NCBI GenBank assembly: GCA_012932865.1
Contig: SAXG01000099.1
Coordinates: 56,176-120,175, forward strand
DNA: 64,000 bases
DNA from: Amylostereum areolatum
Taxonomy: Eukaryota; Basidiomycota; Agaricomycetes; Russulales; Stereaceae
Direction: 5' to 3'
Shown here piece by piece: positions 11,286 to 22,485 of this stretch. The first letter of the stretch is position 1; the number at the start of each line of letters is the position of its first letter. The notes under the pieces are model-generated. The model ran no database searches. It was not told the origin of the DNA and worked only from the letters and a program-made list of their open reading frames with translations. Made by a program: the position numbers and the translations under genes.

Positions 11286-11899
11286 GCGTCACTGGCACTG
11301 CACATACAGAGGAAACGTAGTACGGTTCCAATATATGTCAACCCGTCATGCAGTCCCTTTATACCACAAACAGTGAGAAAAGCGGTCCACATCGAAGCCA
11401 CGCGCATATGTAATGCATCATGAGTGACAGCGATATACGTAGCAGCCATAACCTAGACGGTGCCTGTGATTTCGCCGTCGGACCCGACAACGCTCCAGGT
11501 GGTCCAGATAGAATCGGCGACAAAACGGGGGGTATGCGCTTCGAGCGCTGAAAACCGTGGAGGCTGATCCCCACGGACTCGCGGAGATGGGCAAACACAA
11601 AACGAGAGATGCGCCGTGGCAGACTTCCTGGACCCCTTGGAAGATGAACCACGAATAGAATTGTTAAGCGGCAGGCAACCTGAAGTGGGCTTTGAATAGC
11701 CTTGTAAGTTTCACCGACATCTGATAAAAGAAGCCTGTGCAGCACCAGTCGTACCACCCGAAATGTAAGCTAGCAAATAAGGTTTGCAATATGACGAGGA
11801 TACTGTAGAATAATAACACGTAAGTGGCTAAAAGGGTCCAAGGACAGACGTTCTTGAGAATATATATGATTTAAAGTGGATGTCCCAGGGTGAGTCGTA
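11286..11899. other. Intergenic region between FAD oxidoreductase 1 and laccase 1
   Basis: This holds the promoter of the leftward FAD gene (TATA at 11358-11363) and the 3' flank of laccase 1. No further gene is recognised; the frames present have no family signature. Confidence 0.6.
11358..11363 (-). promoter_or_regulatory. TATA box of FAD oxidoreductase 1
   Basis: TATAAA on the minus strand, about 75 bp before the start. The same element and spacing recur before copies 2 and 3. Confidence 0.55.
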
Positions 11900-14252
11900 T
11901 CAAAGAGTTTTCTTCTGAGCGAACCGATTGTATGTAGGGCATAACTGCTTCCACGATTCTGCGGCGCACGTGTAAGTAAGGGAGAGTTGTTGAAGAATGC
12001 AGAAACGTACCGGGCGTCGCGACATCGGTGGAAAGAGATGGATCTTCCGTCGCCAAAACCGCCGCGAACCCAAGGCGCAGGTGCCAATCTACATCATCAT
12101 CCAGATAAATCAGTCGCACGCCCCGCGTCAAACAAGTTCGTAAGATAGAACCCACCGATATGACAGTGGACCAACCACGGCCCTGGGTTCTCCGCCATGA
12201 ATCGGATGGTGACCAAGTCAGTCTCGTTTCCGATGCTCACCACGTCGCGCAGGACGGGGTTCTCGAAGTTGTATGAACTGTTGCCTGCGCTGCGGACGAC
12301 GTAGAAAGATTGACCGTGGATATGGATGGGGTGAGGACCACCGAGGGCACCGCCAGGGAAAGTTAACTCCACGGACTTGTTCCGGGCGACGGGGTATACG
12401 GAGCCTTTCGGGAGGAGGTCTTGGGCGCGTTGGGTACCGTTGAGGAGCTGTAGGAGGACGGGTACCTCGGGCGAGTCGTAGGTCGCGTTGTTGACGAGGA
12501 AACGTAGCGCCACGGGATCCTGGAAGGCAGCGGCATGATCAGACCTACGCACGGGAACATAGTTAGGCGTGAAACTGTACCAGAGTGACGTCTAAGTTGA
12601 TGTTCACGTCCGCGCCTCCCGGATACGGCTTCCCTGGCTAAATTAACTTGTCAACCACGCATATCTTTGGGGAGATGGTTCACGATACTCACGACCGTGG
12701 CCTTCTCCAGAGGCTGTCGTGGAGAGAAATTTGTCAGGAAACGACAAGCGCGATAAGTGATGCTGGACCGCGTACATGCAAATTACTTTCCACCAGAGGC
12801 AGCTTCCCTCCCGTTTTCTTCGTCTTCGGCTCGGAAACTGCTGCACCGAGGTAGCGCAAGATCGCAGCATTGCGCCCTCCCGCGTTGGATGCTCCCGCAA
12901 TTCCAGGGGTAGCACGAATCCCTGCACACGTCCATTTCAGAAGCGTAATCATGCCGTGAAGCAGTCGCACTCACAATAGTTATTCACAGGCTGGTTCGCG
13001 TGGAGCTGTAAAAGCAACAATGGATGAGGAGAGGGTGAGAGCTGAGCGGTGCATGGACGTACCACCACAGAGTAACGTTGTGCTGCACGACAAAAGCGTG
13101 AGTGAAACCGTGTCCAAAAAAGTGAAGCACTAGTCCCACGCACCAGCAAATATCTGGATTTCATCAACGACCAAAGGTTGGACATTGTTCCCGTCCGCCT
13201 CGATGACGGTGAGTTGGTGGCCGTCAATCGAGAACAAGTAGTTCGGGTCGCAAGACATCGAGATCACCCGGAAGCGGTACCTTCGAAGGTCGTACAATAA
13301 GAAGACGCGCACAAGCGGAACAGAAGGTTGGCCCACCGTTTGCCGCGGACGACGTTGACAACGGCGAGCGCGGTGTTGGTGTGGTCATTGTAGAGGTCCC
13401 TCCCATGCCCGTTGATCAACGTGCTGTTGAATGGGGCGATAGGCGGAGCTTGGGAGGCGGGATAATGGTACCAATCGGCCAGTGTGATGACCGTGGATTC
13501 TTAGAAGTCCGACGCCTCAGTAAGTTACCACTCGGCTGAACAAGATACAACTCACCATCGTCAACATCGTACATCCAAGCGTGCGGATCCTCCGGGTCGT
13601 ACACCACGAACGCGCCTCTCAGTCCATCGCAATACTGCGTGGAAAAATGACTGTGGTACCAGAATGTCCCTGCCCAAGACGCGCTCATCAACATCGAAAT
13701 CACTTCTTTCACGATCACGACACCCACCAGCTTGATTCGGAACACGAAAATTGTATTCGAAGGAGTTGCCGGGGACGATGGGACACTGTGTGACAAAAGC
13801 CACGCCGTCCATGGGGTTGGTAGAGATCTGATCGATGCCGTGCCAGTGCTAGACGGGGAACAGTTTCAGGACGGAAGGCAGACCAAAGAGAAGCGAAGGC
13901 TTACGATGGAAGTCACGACGTCCATGGTTTTATCGCGAAGCTCGTCCACGACTGTGATCTTGAAATGGTCACCCTACAGCAAGGTCAGACGTGAATGGTG
14001 CTCGAGAGATGCGAATGCGCCCACTTTCTTTCCGCTGATCATGGGCCCGGGGAATGTTCCTCCAGCCAGGACGGTGCTGAAGCCGGATTCGTCAGACAAG
14101 GGTCGCTGCGATGGCAAAGAAAACACTTGCGAACGACTGACACCGTCGGGCGCGAGCTCCCTGTTGACGATGGGAAGCACCGCAACGGGACCAATGGCCG
14201 CAAACGTCGTTCCGACGAGCGAAGGAAGGAGAAGAAGGGATCCCAATCGCAT
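11900..14252 (-). CDS. Laccase (multicopper oxidase), copy 1
   Basis: The start is ATG at 14252 ([19 protein letters not shown] signal peptide); the stop is TGA at 11902-11900 after [14 protein letters not shown]. All four copper-ligand motifs are present: [41 protein letters not shown] and [12 protein letters not shown]. The residue axial to type-1 copper is Phe, which in the family goes with high redox potential. Laccases oxidise phenols at T1 copper and reduce O2 to water at the trinuclear site, outside the cell. The first intron, at 14130, uses a GC donor (GCAAGT), supported by the matching intron position in laccases 2 and 3. The loop after HWHG is IDQ, shared with laccase 2. Many short introns interrupt the gene; no lesion was found. 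Confidence 0.93.
14125..14130 (-). other. GC-AG intron donor in laccase 1
   Basis: GCAAGT after CGT TC. Splicing to the acceptor before C ACC GTC gives RSTVLAGG, exactly as in the equivalent introns of laccases 2 and 3, which use GT. The nearby GTGTTT donor would break the frame. Confidence 0.75.
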
Positions 14253-15157
14253 CACGAGTGAGACAAGAGGGAGAAAAAGAGAAAAATAAAAGAAGAGACG
14301 GGGAAGGATGGAATTCGGGGAGGTGTTTTGGCGATCCATATATACTGGCATCTTGTAAGGGGTCAGCGCCCACAGAAATTGAGGGACAGTCGTGGTGCGC
14401 CGAAGACGACGCGAGGCCCGTCGTGCTTTCGTTTGACAGTTGACGCTGTGATGGAGATTGTAAGTGAAACAGAACTTTGATGTTGGAACCGGCGTCGTGG
14501 TTTATTGCTGTACGCACTGCTGGGAACGTGTAATGTTTAGTTTGGTAGATGGATTCGGAACATGCGCATCTACCGCTATGTTAGCATCGAAAAAAAGACG
14601 CCAGTGAAGAAGCTGTCTTACTGTGTGGACGAGATGGCGGGGCTCGCCGAAGATATAACTCCATGGAGGGTGGGCGCGCATCCTGGACTGCTGTCTGGGA
14701 TGTAAATCGACGGCAGGAAGAACGACCGACGGCGACGATGCTTCCTTGGCATTGTCCCTGTCGTGGCTGTACGTTTCCCCGATTTGAAGGGCTTCGTGTC
14801 GCGTACAATCGGTACATTAGACAAGACAGGGTCCACGGATATGTTCCTCTTGATTCTTGAATATCGGATCGCTTACACTAGCTTAGAATGAGGCGCTATG
14901 TTCGATGCATGAAGTCACCCGGTACCGAAAGGCTGTGTGAGGAGGGTCCATCGGCGGGAAGGTGTTCAACGTTGAGGTTTCCTCGACTGCTGTGTCTTCG
15001 TGAGAAGCGGGGCGATATTAATTCATTAGGTCAGAAAGTGACACGGTAACCGTAAGTACGATAAAAAGCATCCTGGATAATGAACACATATGAGCATCCA
15101 GATATCCAGTCATTGACGACCACGGACGAACGTACAATCGATTCCAGACCCGCTCCA
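14253..15157. other. Promoter of laccase 1 and 3' flank of the PPR gene
   Basis: About 0.9 kb. A TATA-like ATATATA lies at 14337-14346, some 85 bp before laccase 1. No gene, RNA or mobile element was recognised in the remainder. Confidence 0.6.
14337..14346 (-). promoter_or_regulatory. TATA box of laccase 1
   Basis: AGTATATATG on the minus strand, about 85 bp upstream of the start codon. Confidence 0.5.
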
Positions 15158-16846
15158 TCAGCCCTCGCCCCGCCCATCTGAATCCCCACTGGTCTCAGAC
15201 ATCATCTCCTCGAGCACCGGCTGCACAACCTCCGCGATCTCCTCCAACCCTTCACCCTCCACGTGCGGAAGCGAGGCCCAGATCGCCCGCGTCACAAGCC
15301 TCAGCAGCGGTTCCACCGGCCACTGCGTGTTGAACCGCGGGTCCTCGTCGAGCGTCACCGTCAATACCGCCTCCCGACTCGGCACGCGCGCCGGGATCTT
15401 CTCCCCCGGCGCTGGCCGCGCGGCGAAAAACAGGAGGTTCTCCATCGCGTCCGCGTCACTGCCGATGCCCAGATCCCGCTCTCCGACCACCTCGCTCGTC
15501 CCCGTCCAAAATCGGTCCACCCACCGCACCGCGCGCGCGGACCGGCGGCGTGGGGTGAAGAGGTCGAGTCGGGCGTGCGCGAGGAGCGTGACGAGCACGA
15601 TCCGGTACGTCTTCGTGTCCGGCGCGATGCCGTGCTGGCGGAACGCGCCGAGGACGACCAGCGCCGCGGGGTAATCGACCGCGAACAAGAACATGCGCAG
15701 CGCGACGTTGAGCGTGGACTTGCTCACCGCCGCGGGCCGCGCGCGATGGCACGCCTCCATGTCGCGGAAGAGCGCGCGTCCGGAGCGGGCGTTGGGCGGG
15801 ACCTTGAGCGTGCGGGTGCGCGCGGTGCGCGGGTGGTGCATGGCCTGGACGGCTTTGAAGAGGCTGCCGAAGGTGAAGGCGTCCGGGATGAAGTCGGCCG
15901 AGGCTTGGGCGTGCATGGTGTCGTAGAGCGCGAACGCGCGGTAGAAGTCGCCGTGCGCGACCGAGGCGCCGATGAGCGCGTTGAAGAGCGCGAGGTCGGG
16001 TGCGACGCCGAGCGCGGTCATGCGTTGGAGGATGGCGTCGGTGTGGGTCGGGGAGAGGCGGTGGGTGCTGGCGAGGGTGGTGAGCATCGTCGTGTAGGGC
16101 GTGACCTTGTCCGCGTTTTGGAACTCGAGCTCGAGCGGGGTGGGCTCCTGCCTGGAGACGAATTTGTCGCGCCCTTGGAGGTTGATCAGCCTGTTTTCCG
16201 TCTTCTCGGAGGGGCCGTGGTCGGGGTCGCGCGCGTCGGCGTATTGTTTGACGACGGCGGCGCATACGTCCGAGTCGAAGCACGGAGGGCGGTAGAGGAG
16301 GTCGATGAGGTGGCGCAGATGGCGGTCGGTGAAGTGGGGAGAGGAAACCACGGGCTGGAGTTCGTCCAATAGAGCCTTGCGACGGGCGTCGTGCTCGGAC
16401 TCGGGGACGTCCTGCTTGAGGTGGGTGATCGCGATCATCTTCGCCTGCACGTCGCTCGAGAGGCAGCCCTTGTTCACCATGTTGCGGCCGAGGGTTCGGG
16501 CGAGGGTGTAGTGCTTGAAGTCGAGGAAGTTGTTCACGGCGCTTTCGTAGGCCTGCACGCGGATGTCGCGGCGCCAGGACGGGATGGCCGTCTCAACGCT
16601 CTTCGTGAAGTACTCCAGCGCGGCGTTCTTCCGGCCTTGCTGGAGCAGCTTTCGAGTCGAGATCGACAGCTTTGCGAGCTGGCTCTTCGAGTACCATCGT
16701 AGTTCCGTGCTTTTGGACTCTTCTGCGGGTTGGGAGGGTTGGGAGGTCGAATGGCGGCGCCATTGGGGAGTGAGGCAAAGGCGAGAGGAAAAATTGAGTG
16801 GTGGATTTCGAGTGTGTCGACTGAGAGCCAAGATCGCCCTGAGCAT
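15158..16846 (-). CDS. Pentatricopeptide-like mitochondrial protein
   Basis: This is a single uninterrupted frame of 562 residues, unlike the intron-rich neighbours. The N-terminus is rich in Arg, Ser and Leu with no acidic residues (MLRAILALSRHTRNPPLNFS, then RLCLTPQWRRHST), a typical mitochondrial presequence. The middle contains helical-hairpin units of PPR type: TPYTTMLTTLASTHRLSPTH, GVAPDLALFNALIGASVAHG, FIPDAFTFGSLFKAVQ and GIAPDTKTYRIVLVTLLAHA, with the spacing of 35-residue repeats. PPR proteins bind organellar RNA and act in its processing or translation. The C-terminal 130 residues have no recognised domain. The target RNA cannot be stated. The start is the first Met of the frame and gives the best presequence. 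Confidence 0.8.
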   Translation of the reverse strand: MLRAILALSRHTRNPPLNFSSRLCLTPQWRRHSTSQPSQPAEESKSTELRWYSKSQLAKLSISTRKLLQQGRKNAALEYFTKSVETAIPSWRRDIRVQAYESAVNNFLDFKHYTLARTLGRNMVNKGCLSSDVQAKMIAITHLKQDVPESEHDARRKALLDELQPVVSSPHFTDRHLRHLIDLLYRPPCFDSDVCAAVVKQYADARDPDHGPSEKTENRLINLQGRDKFVSRQEPTPLELEFQNADKVTPYTTMLTTLASTHRLSPTHTDAILQRMTALGVAPDLALFNALIGASVAHGDFYRAFALYDTMHAQASADFIPDAFTFGSLFKAVQAMHHPRTARTRTLKVPPNARSGRALFRDMEACHRARPAAVSKSTLNVALRMFLFAVDYPAALVVLGAFRQHGIAPDTKTYRIVLVTLLAHARLDLFTPRRRSARAVRWVDRFWTGTSEVVGERDLGIGSDADAMENLLFFAARPAPGEKIPARVPSREAVLTVTLDEDPRFNTQWPVEPLLRLVTRAIWASLPHVEGEGLEEIAEVVQPVLEEMMSETSGDSDGRGEG

Positions 16847-17388
16847 GTAGGTATGAAACGAGGACCTGCGTGGGCGAAGTCAACAGCCCGCGAAGAAGCA
16901 AGACATGAGAAAAAACGCACCGTCACTGAGAACTTCGAGCTGCCCTGCCCACCTCAGTCACAGTGTGTTTCCTCAAAAATGCCTCAGAAACTCGCGCTTT
17001 GGACGTTGGTCCAGTTTGGAAATCGAATAGCCAGTGTGACGGTCCTTCGTCCGGATGCGACCCCGAGGACCGCTACAGAGCGTAGGAGGGGGCAGGGAAA
17101 AGACGGTGGTGGTCGCAAAACAAGGCGCGGCGCGTCAACGACTCAACTTGCGAATCAGCGAATGCGCTTGTTTCTCTCTGACGCGCCCAGGACACGCCTG
17201 CCACGACTGAAGTACTGACTTCCGCAACGCGTCAAGTAAATCGATCCAGCACATCTATGTAATGACATTTTTCATCCCTTGACAGTCGTGAATCATCCAC
17301 CATCACGAAAAGCACGCGTAGTCCTATACAGCTCAAGCAACTTCCACCGGACACAAAGTCTCTCTTCCCTCTTCCTCCTTCACCCCTC
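16847..17388. other. Intergenic region between the PPR gene and S10 carboxypeptidase 2
   Basis: Promoter of the PPR gene and 3' flank of the carboxypeptidase. Only unsupported short frames are present. Confidence 0.6.
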
Positions 17389-19780
17389 TCAGGGATTTTC
17401 CCTAAAGCCCATAAGGAACTGCATAATCTGTAGCGCAGCCTGTTCCCGAAAAATCAATGCGTTAGCCCCATATACCCGGGAAAAGAATGTAGAAGGACGC
17501 ACGGCGGGAGAGTACTGCGGGACCCTGATACGTCCAACAGTCAGCATTCAACCAAGAACAATAGGAGAAACAATGCGAGGAAAACCCACATGTGTCCGCT
17601 CAGAGCGACCTCGAAGTACGTCAGCCCGCGCTCAGACTGCATGTTCCCGAGCGCGCCCATCCCGTCCACGATGAACGAGTCGGGCTCAAGCGGGCTCTGG
17701 AACCCTTGCGCGCCTCCCCAGGTCATACTGCAAAGAAAGCACAGGAACGGCCCAGGTCAGCGTCGATCGCGAGCAGATCCACGGAATACAAGAAAGATGG
17801 AGGAACGAAGGGCGGAACGGAACGCACTTCTGCAACACCACCCGCGCGCCCTCCGCGATCAGGATGAAATCGCCCAGGCCGTGCACGATGACGGTCCGGT
17901 TGCTCTTCTCGATCACGTTCGGGAGCACGGTGAACGCGGGCGGGAGGCTGGCGTCGCCGCGCGGGAAGACGTTCACGTCCCCGCACTCGGCCCAGTCGAC
18001 GTCCTGCGGGGCGTGGATGGCCGTCTTCACGTCCGTGCGGTCAAAGTAGAGCGGCAGCGTCTGCGCGTCGTCGAACGAGCCCGGGAAGCCGAGCACGTCC
18101 CACAGGATCGGCCACTGGTTCCAACAAACGAACCCGTCAGCGCGCGTGCGAGAGACGAGAGAAGCACGCACGGTGTCGAAGATGCGGTAGATGTTGAACG
18201 CCGGGTTCGTCGTCAGCGCCGCGTCGAAGATGAGGTCCCACACGTCGCACGCGTCCGAGGCCTCCGTCTGCCCGTTCGGCAGCGGGAGCAGGCCCTTGGG
18301 CGGGTACGTCACGAACGTGTCCAGGTAGCCCGTGTAGTTGCACTGGTCCGAGAGCGCGTCCAGCTGCGCCAGGAATGTTTGGCTGTGCGCGCGCGTCAGC
18401 CGAGGGCAAGCGCGGCAGAACAGAGAGGGGGGACACGCACTTGAACGCGAACACGTTCTCGTACTTGTGCACGAACGGCACCGCCGGGATCTGCGACTGC
18501 ACGACGTCCCATCCGATCACCGCTGTCGCCGCGGTGGCCCGTCAGCAACGCCCGCCTCCCAGAGGAGGAAAAACGTACGATCGCTGATCCAGATGCCCTG
18601 CAGGTCGAGGTCGAGCGCGCCGGGATGCTCGTAGATGTAGTTGGCGATGTCTGCCGCTCGCATCAGCACGCTGCCCGGCGCCCAGGGAACGAGAGCACTC
18701 ACAAGGCACATACATCCCCGCGTACTTTCGTCCAAACCGTCAGCCCCGAAACATCCACACAACACGGAGCAGAAGGACGCACGCTCTCGCCGGTGACATA
18801 CAGCTTCTTCCCCTTCAGCTCCGCGAAGATCTCCAAGAACTGGTTCATGAACCCGACGAGCTGCTCCGCGACGTCGTCCTCGTTCTGTCCATCCCGCGTC
18901 AGCGCACGAACCGAAGGACGCGAGGAAAACGAACGCACCCGCGCGGTGGGCGCGCCCTGCGAGAACCCGGTGCCGACCGGCTGCTCGACGAACAGCACGC
19001 TCGACAGGTTCGTCCAGCTCCACTCGTTCTGAATCGCCTTCGCCGTGCCCGTCGGCCACGTGAACGGCCCGTTCTCCTGCAGCAGGCCCTCGAGCGAGCT
19101 GCACCCGGGTCCGCCGTTCGTCCTGCGAGACAACGCGTGAGAGGGACCGCGTCCGAACACGCACGGCCCACGCACCAAAAGACGATATCGTCAAGGCTAC
19201 CGTCGGGGCCGGGAGGGAAGAACCAGAAGAATAACTGCAACACAATACCGTGAGCATAGGCGCACACCGCACACGAAGACACAAAAAAGTCGGTATCAGG
19301 CCCCGGTTGTTTGAAGTGGATACAGTCAGGGGAAAGCCAAACTATACCCCTCTCAAACAAGGTGGGTCCTTGACCCTTTCCCGGCGGGTCTAAACATGTC
19401 GTAGTTGCGAAAACACACCTTCCTAGTCTCGTTCGCCGCGCCGCTGATGGGGATCAAGCCGGACCAGGACGGGCCCACGTCCAAGTCCACGAGAGGAAGG
19501 GTCGAGCCGTCCACGAAGAACTCTGCCGCACGCCGTCAGCCCCACCGGCTCCACGCGAACAAAAGAAACACGCACCGGACGCCTTGGGGTTCGCGAACGT
19601 GATGTTCTTGACCACCGCGCTCTCTGCGCGCTTCTGCATCGGTGCGCGGGCGGCGGTCTGGAGACGGGCGACGGCCTCGTGCCGTTTGGCGTTGATCGCG
19701 TTGGGCGAGGTGTTCCGGGCGTCGACGGTGAGGGCGAGGAGCGCGCAGAGCGCGCCTAGGAGCGCGAAGAGGCGGGCCAT
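17389..19780 (-). CDS. Secreted serine carboxypeptidase (S10 family), copy 2
   Basis: The reading starts at 19780 with signal peptide MARLFALLGALCALLALTVDA and ends at TGA 17391-17389 after MGFRENP, about 510 residues after splicing. Motifs are [14 protein letters not shown] (split by an intron after the Trp), [23 protein letters not shown] with the serine nucleophile, the acid in GLGDFILIAEG, and SGHMVPQ. It is clearly paralogous to 6688-9087: both begin the mature part with [11 protein letters not shown] and end [10 protein letters not shown] or [10 protein letters not shown]. Compared with copy 1 it lacks the introns after ENG, after GFP, after the catalytic-Asp region and after the NMT codons, and has an extra one in WTNGG. 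It probably hydrolyses extracellular peptides from the C-terminus at acid pH. Confidence 0.92.
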
Positions 19781-20442
19781 CCGAACGCCGTGCGCGAGTC
19801 GTCGGGCCTTAGGGACGGTGAGGGGGGAAAGGGCGTGATGGAATCGTGTGCACCCCCGCCCCGTCGCTTTATATATCCCGTCCTGGACCTCCTGGCTGGC
19901 GAGCGGCAAACGTGAGAAGCGAGGAACGCCCGGCTGAGCTCAGAGGCGATGCGAGGGCGTTCCATATGGGCAGACGGCCATGCCTAAGCCTGTCCATGGG
20001 AGTCCGCGATCTGCTTCCGTTTCGTGCGAACCGATAGCGGGGCGGGTGTGCGCTGGCGGTACGGCCGAGAAAAGATCTGGGACCGAGAGCATCGAGCGAC
20101 GAGCAAATCGTTATGATACAACGGCGATGGCGACGGCGTGAATGTGTGTGCGCGTTGTCGGTTAGGTCCAGCACATCATGCATCATGTATCAAGGGTTTC
20201 TGAGCTAGTAAGTAGATTGTACAAGGTCTACGAAACAGAATGAACACCTCTACAAAGCTGCAAATGCGACGGTCCGGATGGTTCATGCGCCAGGGACCCC
20301 CAGCGAGCGGTCCACATGCGCCCCCAAAAGATATGAGATAAAAATACGAAAAAAGTCCGCACTCCGAGTCCACCTCCCGTCAATTCATCACCGCACCACC
20401 GATCGCTCGTCCTCGTCCTCGATCTGACACGCTGGCGATAGC
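19781..20442. other. Intergenic region between S10 carboxypeptidase 2 and PdxT
   Basis: Promoter of the carboxypeptidase (TATA at 19868-19877) and 3' flank of the PdxT-like gene. No further gene seen. Confidence 0.6.
19868..19877 (-). promoter_or_regulatory. TATA box of S10 carboxypeptidase 2
   Basis: GATATATAAA on the minus strand, about 88 bp before the start codon. Confidence 0.5.
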
Positions 20443-21368
20443 TCACGCGCTGACGTACGGAAGCACGCACTCCCGCACAAAGTACTCGTGGAAGCGCGCG
20501 TCGGGCGTGAGCTCGGGGTGGAACGTCGTCATGAGGTGTCGGCCCTGGCGCAGGGCGACAACGCTCCGGTGCGGCGCGGAGACGTCCGCGGCGAGCGAGG
20601 ACGGGACGAGCGCGTCTGGCACGCGCGCGAGGACCTCGATCGGCGGGCCGTCGGGCGACGCGGTGAGCTCGAGGACGACCTGTGACGGCGGTGAGCGATG
20701 CGGAGGGCTTTGAGGGGAAGAAGAAGACGAACGGGTGCGCGGATGAAGACGCCGGTGAAGGGCACGTCGGGCTCGCGCAGACCCGCCACTTGCAGCTGCG
20801 CTTCGAACGATTCAACCTACATCCAAGGGTGTAAGCTCAGCAGGTCCACTCTCGGTCGGAAGCCCCACCCAAAGCGCGCACCTGCGATCCCCATCCGTTC
20901 CGCGCGATATGCACCGCCATACCTCCGAGGAGGTCCTGCCCGCCGCGTTTCGCGCCCGTCACTTGCGATGAGAGCAGGATCGCGCCCGCGCACGTCCCCC
21001 ATACCGCGCGGGTCTTCACGAAGGTTTTGAGCGGGTCCGCGAGGCCTGAGATGCGTGCAAGGAGCGCGATCGTGGTCGATTCTGCCATGAGAGCATGAGG
21101 TGGTGAGGCGGCGAGAGGAGATGGGGGAACGGAAGACGCACCGCCGCCGGGGATGATGAGCGCGTCGCACTGCGTAAGCTCGTCTGGGGTGCGCACGAGC
21201 ACGACGTGCACCTTCGGCGAGAGCTTCTGCAGCATCGCCTGGTGTTCCGCGAACGCGCCCTGCAATGCTGCGCCCATGTCACCCCACCATTCCTTTTTAC
21301 AGGAAGACGGATGGCGCACCGAGGATGCCTATGGATACATTAACACGGGCTTGGGGCGTGCGTGTCAT
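20443..21368 (-). CDS. SNO1: Pyridoxal 5'-phosphate synthase glutaminase subunit (PdxT/Sno type)
   Basis: Five exons (21368-21320, 21267-21142, 21081-20882, 20816-20733, 20679-20443) give 231 residues, in frame. The class-I glutamine amidotransferase signature of the PdxT family is complete: [17 protein letters not shown] at the N-terminus, [12 protein letters not shown], the nucleophile in [12 protein letters not shown] (Cys89), [18 protein letters not shown], and the catalytic His/Glu pair in [10 protein letters not shown]. The enzyme releases ammonia from glutamine and passes it to the PdxS/Snz synthase that builds PLP. Snz is not in this window. The first exon is short and its start ([10 protein letters not shown]) is chosen because it is the only in-frame Met that splices into GILALQG. 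The length fits the family. Confidence 0.93.
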
Positions 21369-21735
21369 GTCAAGTTAACTTTTGGATTATGTCCTGGCGA
21401 TGGGGTGGAGATGGCGAGGGATATGAGTGATCTATTAGGGGTACAGCTTGAGGCAGATATCGTCTTCAAAGGAAAATCAGTGGGTCGTCGGGACGCGCGG
21501 GGAGCCTTTCGAAGCCGCACCTCCGATGTCCACCTCCTAAGCCGGTGCAGGGTGACTGACCGGGTGGAGTTAATACTGAAATAGATCCTTATTAGGCTGG
21601 TAAACAGTCCAGCGGTCTCTGTTTAAGTTAAGTACGGGTTGCGAGGCGGATGGGGTGATGTGAGGGCGGAGGTGACGCGAGGAGGAATGAAGTAACGGAA
21701 GGGGAAAGAGAAGAAATTCGCGAGCATAGTTCCGA
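21369..21735. other. Upstream region of the PdxT-like gene
   Basis: About 370 bp of non-coding DNA between the PdxT-like start and the retroelement. It should contain the leftward promoter; no clear TATA box is seen. Confidence 0.5.
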
Positions 21736-22340
21736 GACGCGATCACGTGTCAGGGCTCTCTTGACCTCTAACCACCACCATCACTTGGGATTGGGGACCC
21801 CAAGTGGGTGCGTGGGAGGCCTGGGGAGGCGAGAACCTGGCTTGCCAGGCTCGTCAAAGTCGGCAGCCCTCCGCCGCAAGCCAGCGACGTATGCGGAACG
21901 TCGTTGGTACCCGCAGAACCGAGGCCGTCGACGTGGACGACGGCCCACCCCTCCTACCCACCCCGGTTTCCCCCGCTGAGTTCTTGAGGCCCAGCAATGT
22001 CTGGCTCCCTCTCCTCTATGCGCCAGCGCTGCGAGGCGGCAGTGTGCCTGCAGCTGTCGTCGACGCCCGCTGGTATGGGGTCCGGTTCTTCATGGGGCTT
22101 TGCCCCCCTTCACCGCGCGGCCCCCGCGTGCGGTTCTCCCAACGCGCCGTCTCTTGCCACTCGAGTTCGACGCATCCCTTCCTTTCAACGACCCTTCCAT
22201 CCTTCTGTCCGACTCTGTTCTACCATACTTTCCGTTCACCTGTACCCTTCGGGGAGCCGCATTTAGTCTTAGGTACTTGACGCGGGATATAAATGTATTC
22301 AAAAAAAAAAAAAAAAAAAAAAAAAAGACGCGATCACGTG
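21736..22340 (+). mobile_element. Short poly(A)-tailed retroelement with 14-bp target-site duplication
   Basis: An insert of 577 bp (21750-22326) ends in an uninterrupted run of 26 A (22301-22326) and is bracketed by perfect copies of GACGCGATCACGTG at 21736-21749 and 22327-22340. This is the signature of target-primed reverse transcription: either a 5'-truncated LINE or a SINE. Frames inside are proline- and arginine-rich and show no reverse transcriptase. No clear pol III A box was found; GAGTTCGACGCATCC at about 22165 only loosely resembles a B box. Absence of decay in the duplication and in the tail suggests recent insertion. It lies about 145 bp upstream of the alkyltransferase start, so it may now form part of that promoter. 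Confidence 0.88.
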
Positions 22341-22485
22341 CTGTGTACCATACTTTGCGCGCAAAGTTGAGTACGATGACTCACCGCCTTCTACCACCTA
22401 CAAATACGTCGAGTCTAAGTTCTGAAGCGACTGGGAAGAGCACCTCCCCATCTCTTCATCGTCTTCTTGATCGCAAAACCAGAAC

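Noticed and set aside
15263..16372. 369-residue frame on the plus strand
   Set aside because: It is antisense to the PPR-like gene, Arg/Glu/Val-rich as expected from GC-rich codon shadows, and lacks any domain.
17590..18444. 284-residue frame on the plus strand
   Set aside because: Antisense shadow of S10 carboxypeptidase 2, whose exons and motifs are clear on the minus strand.
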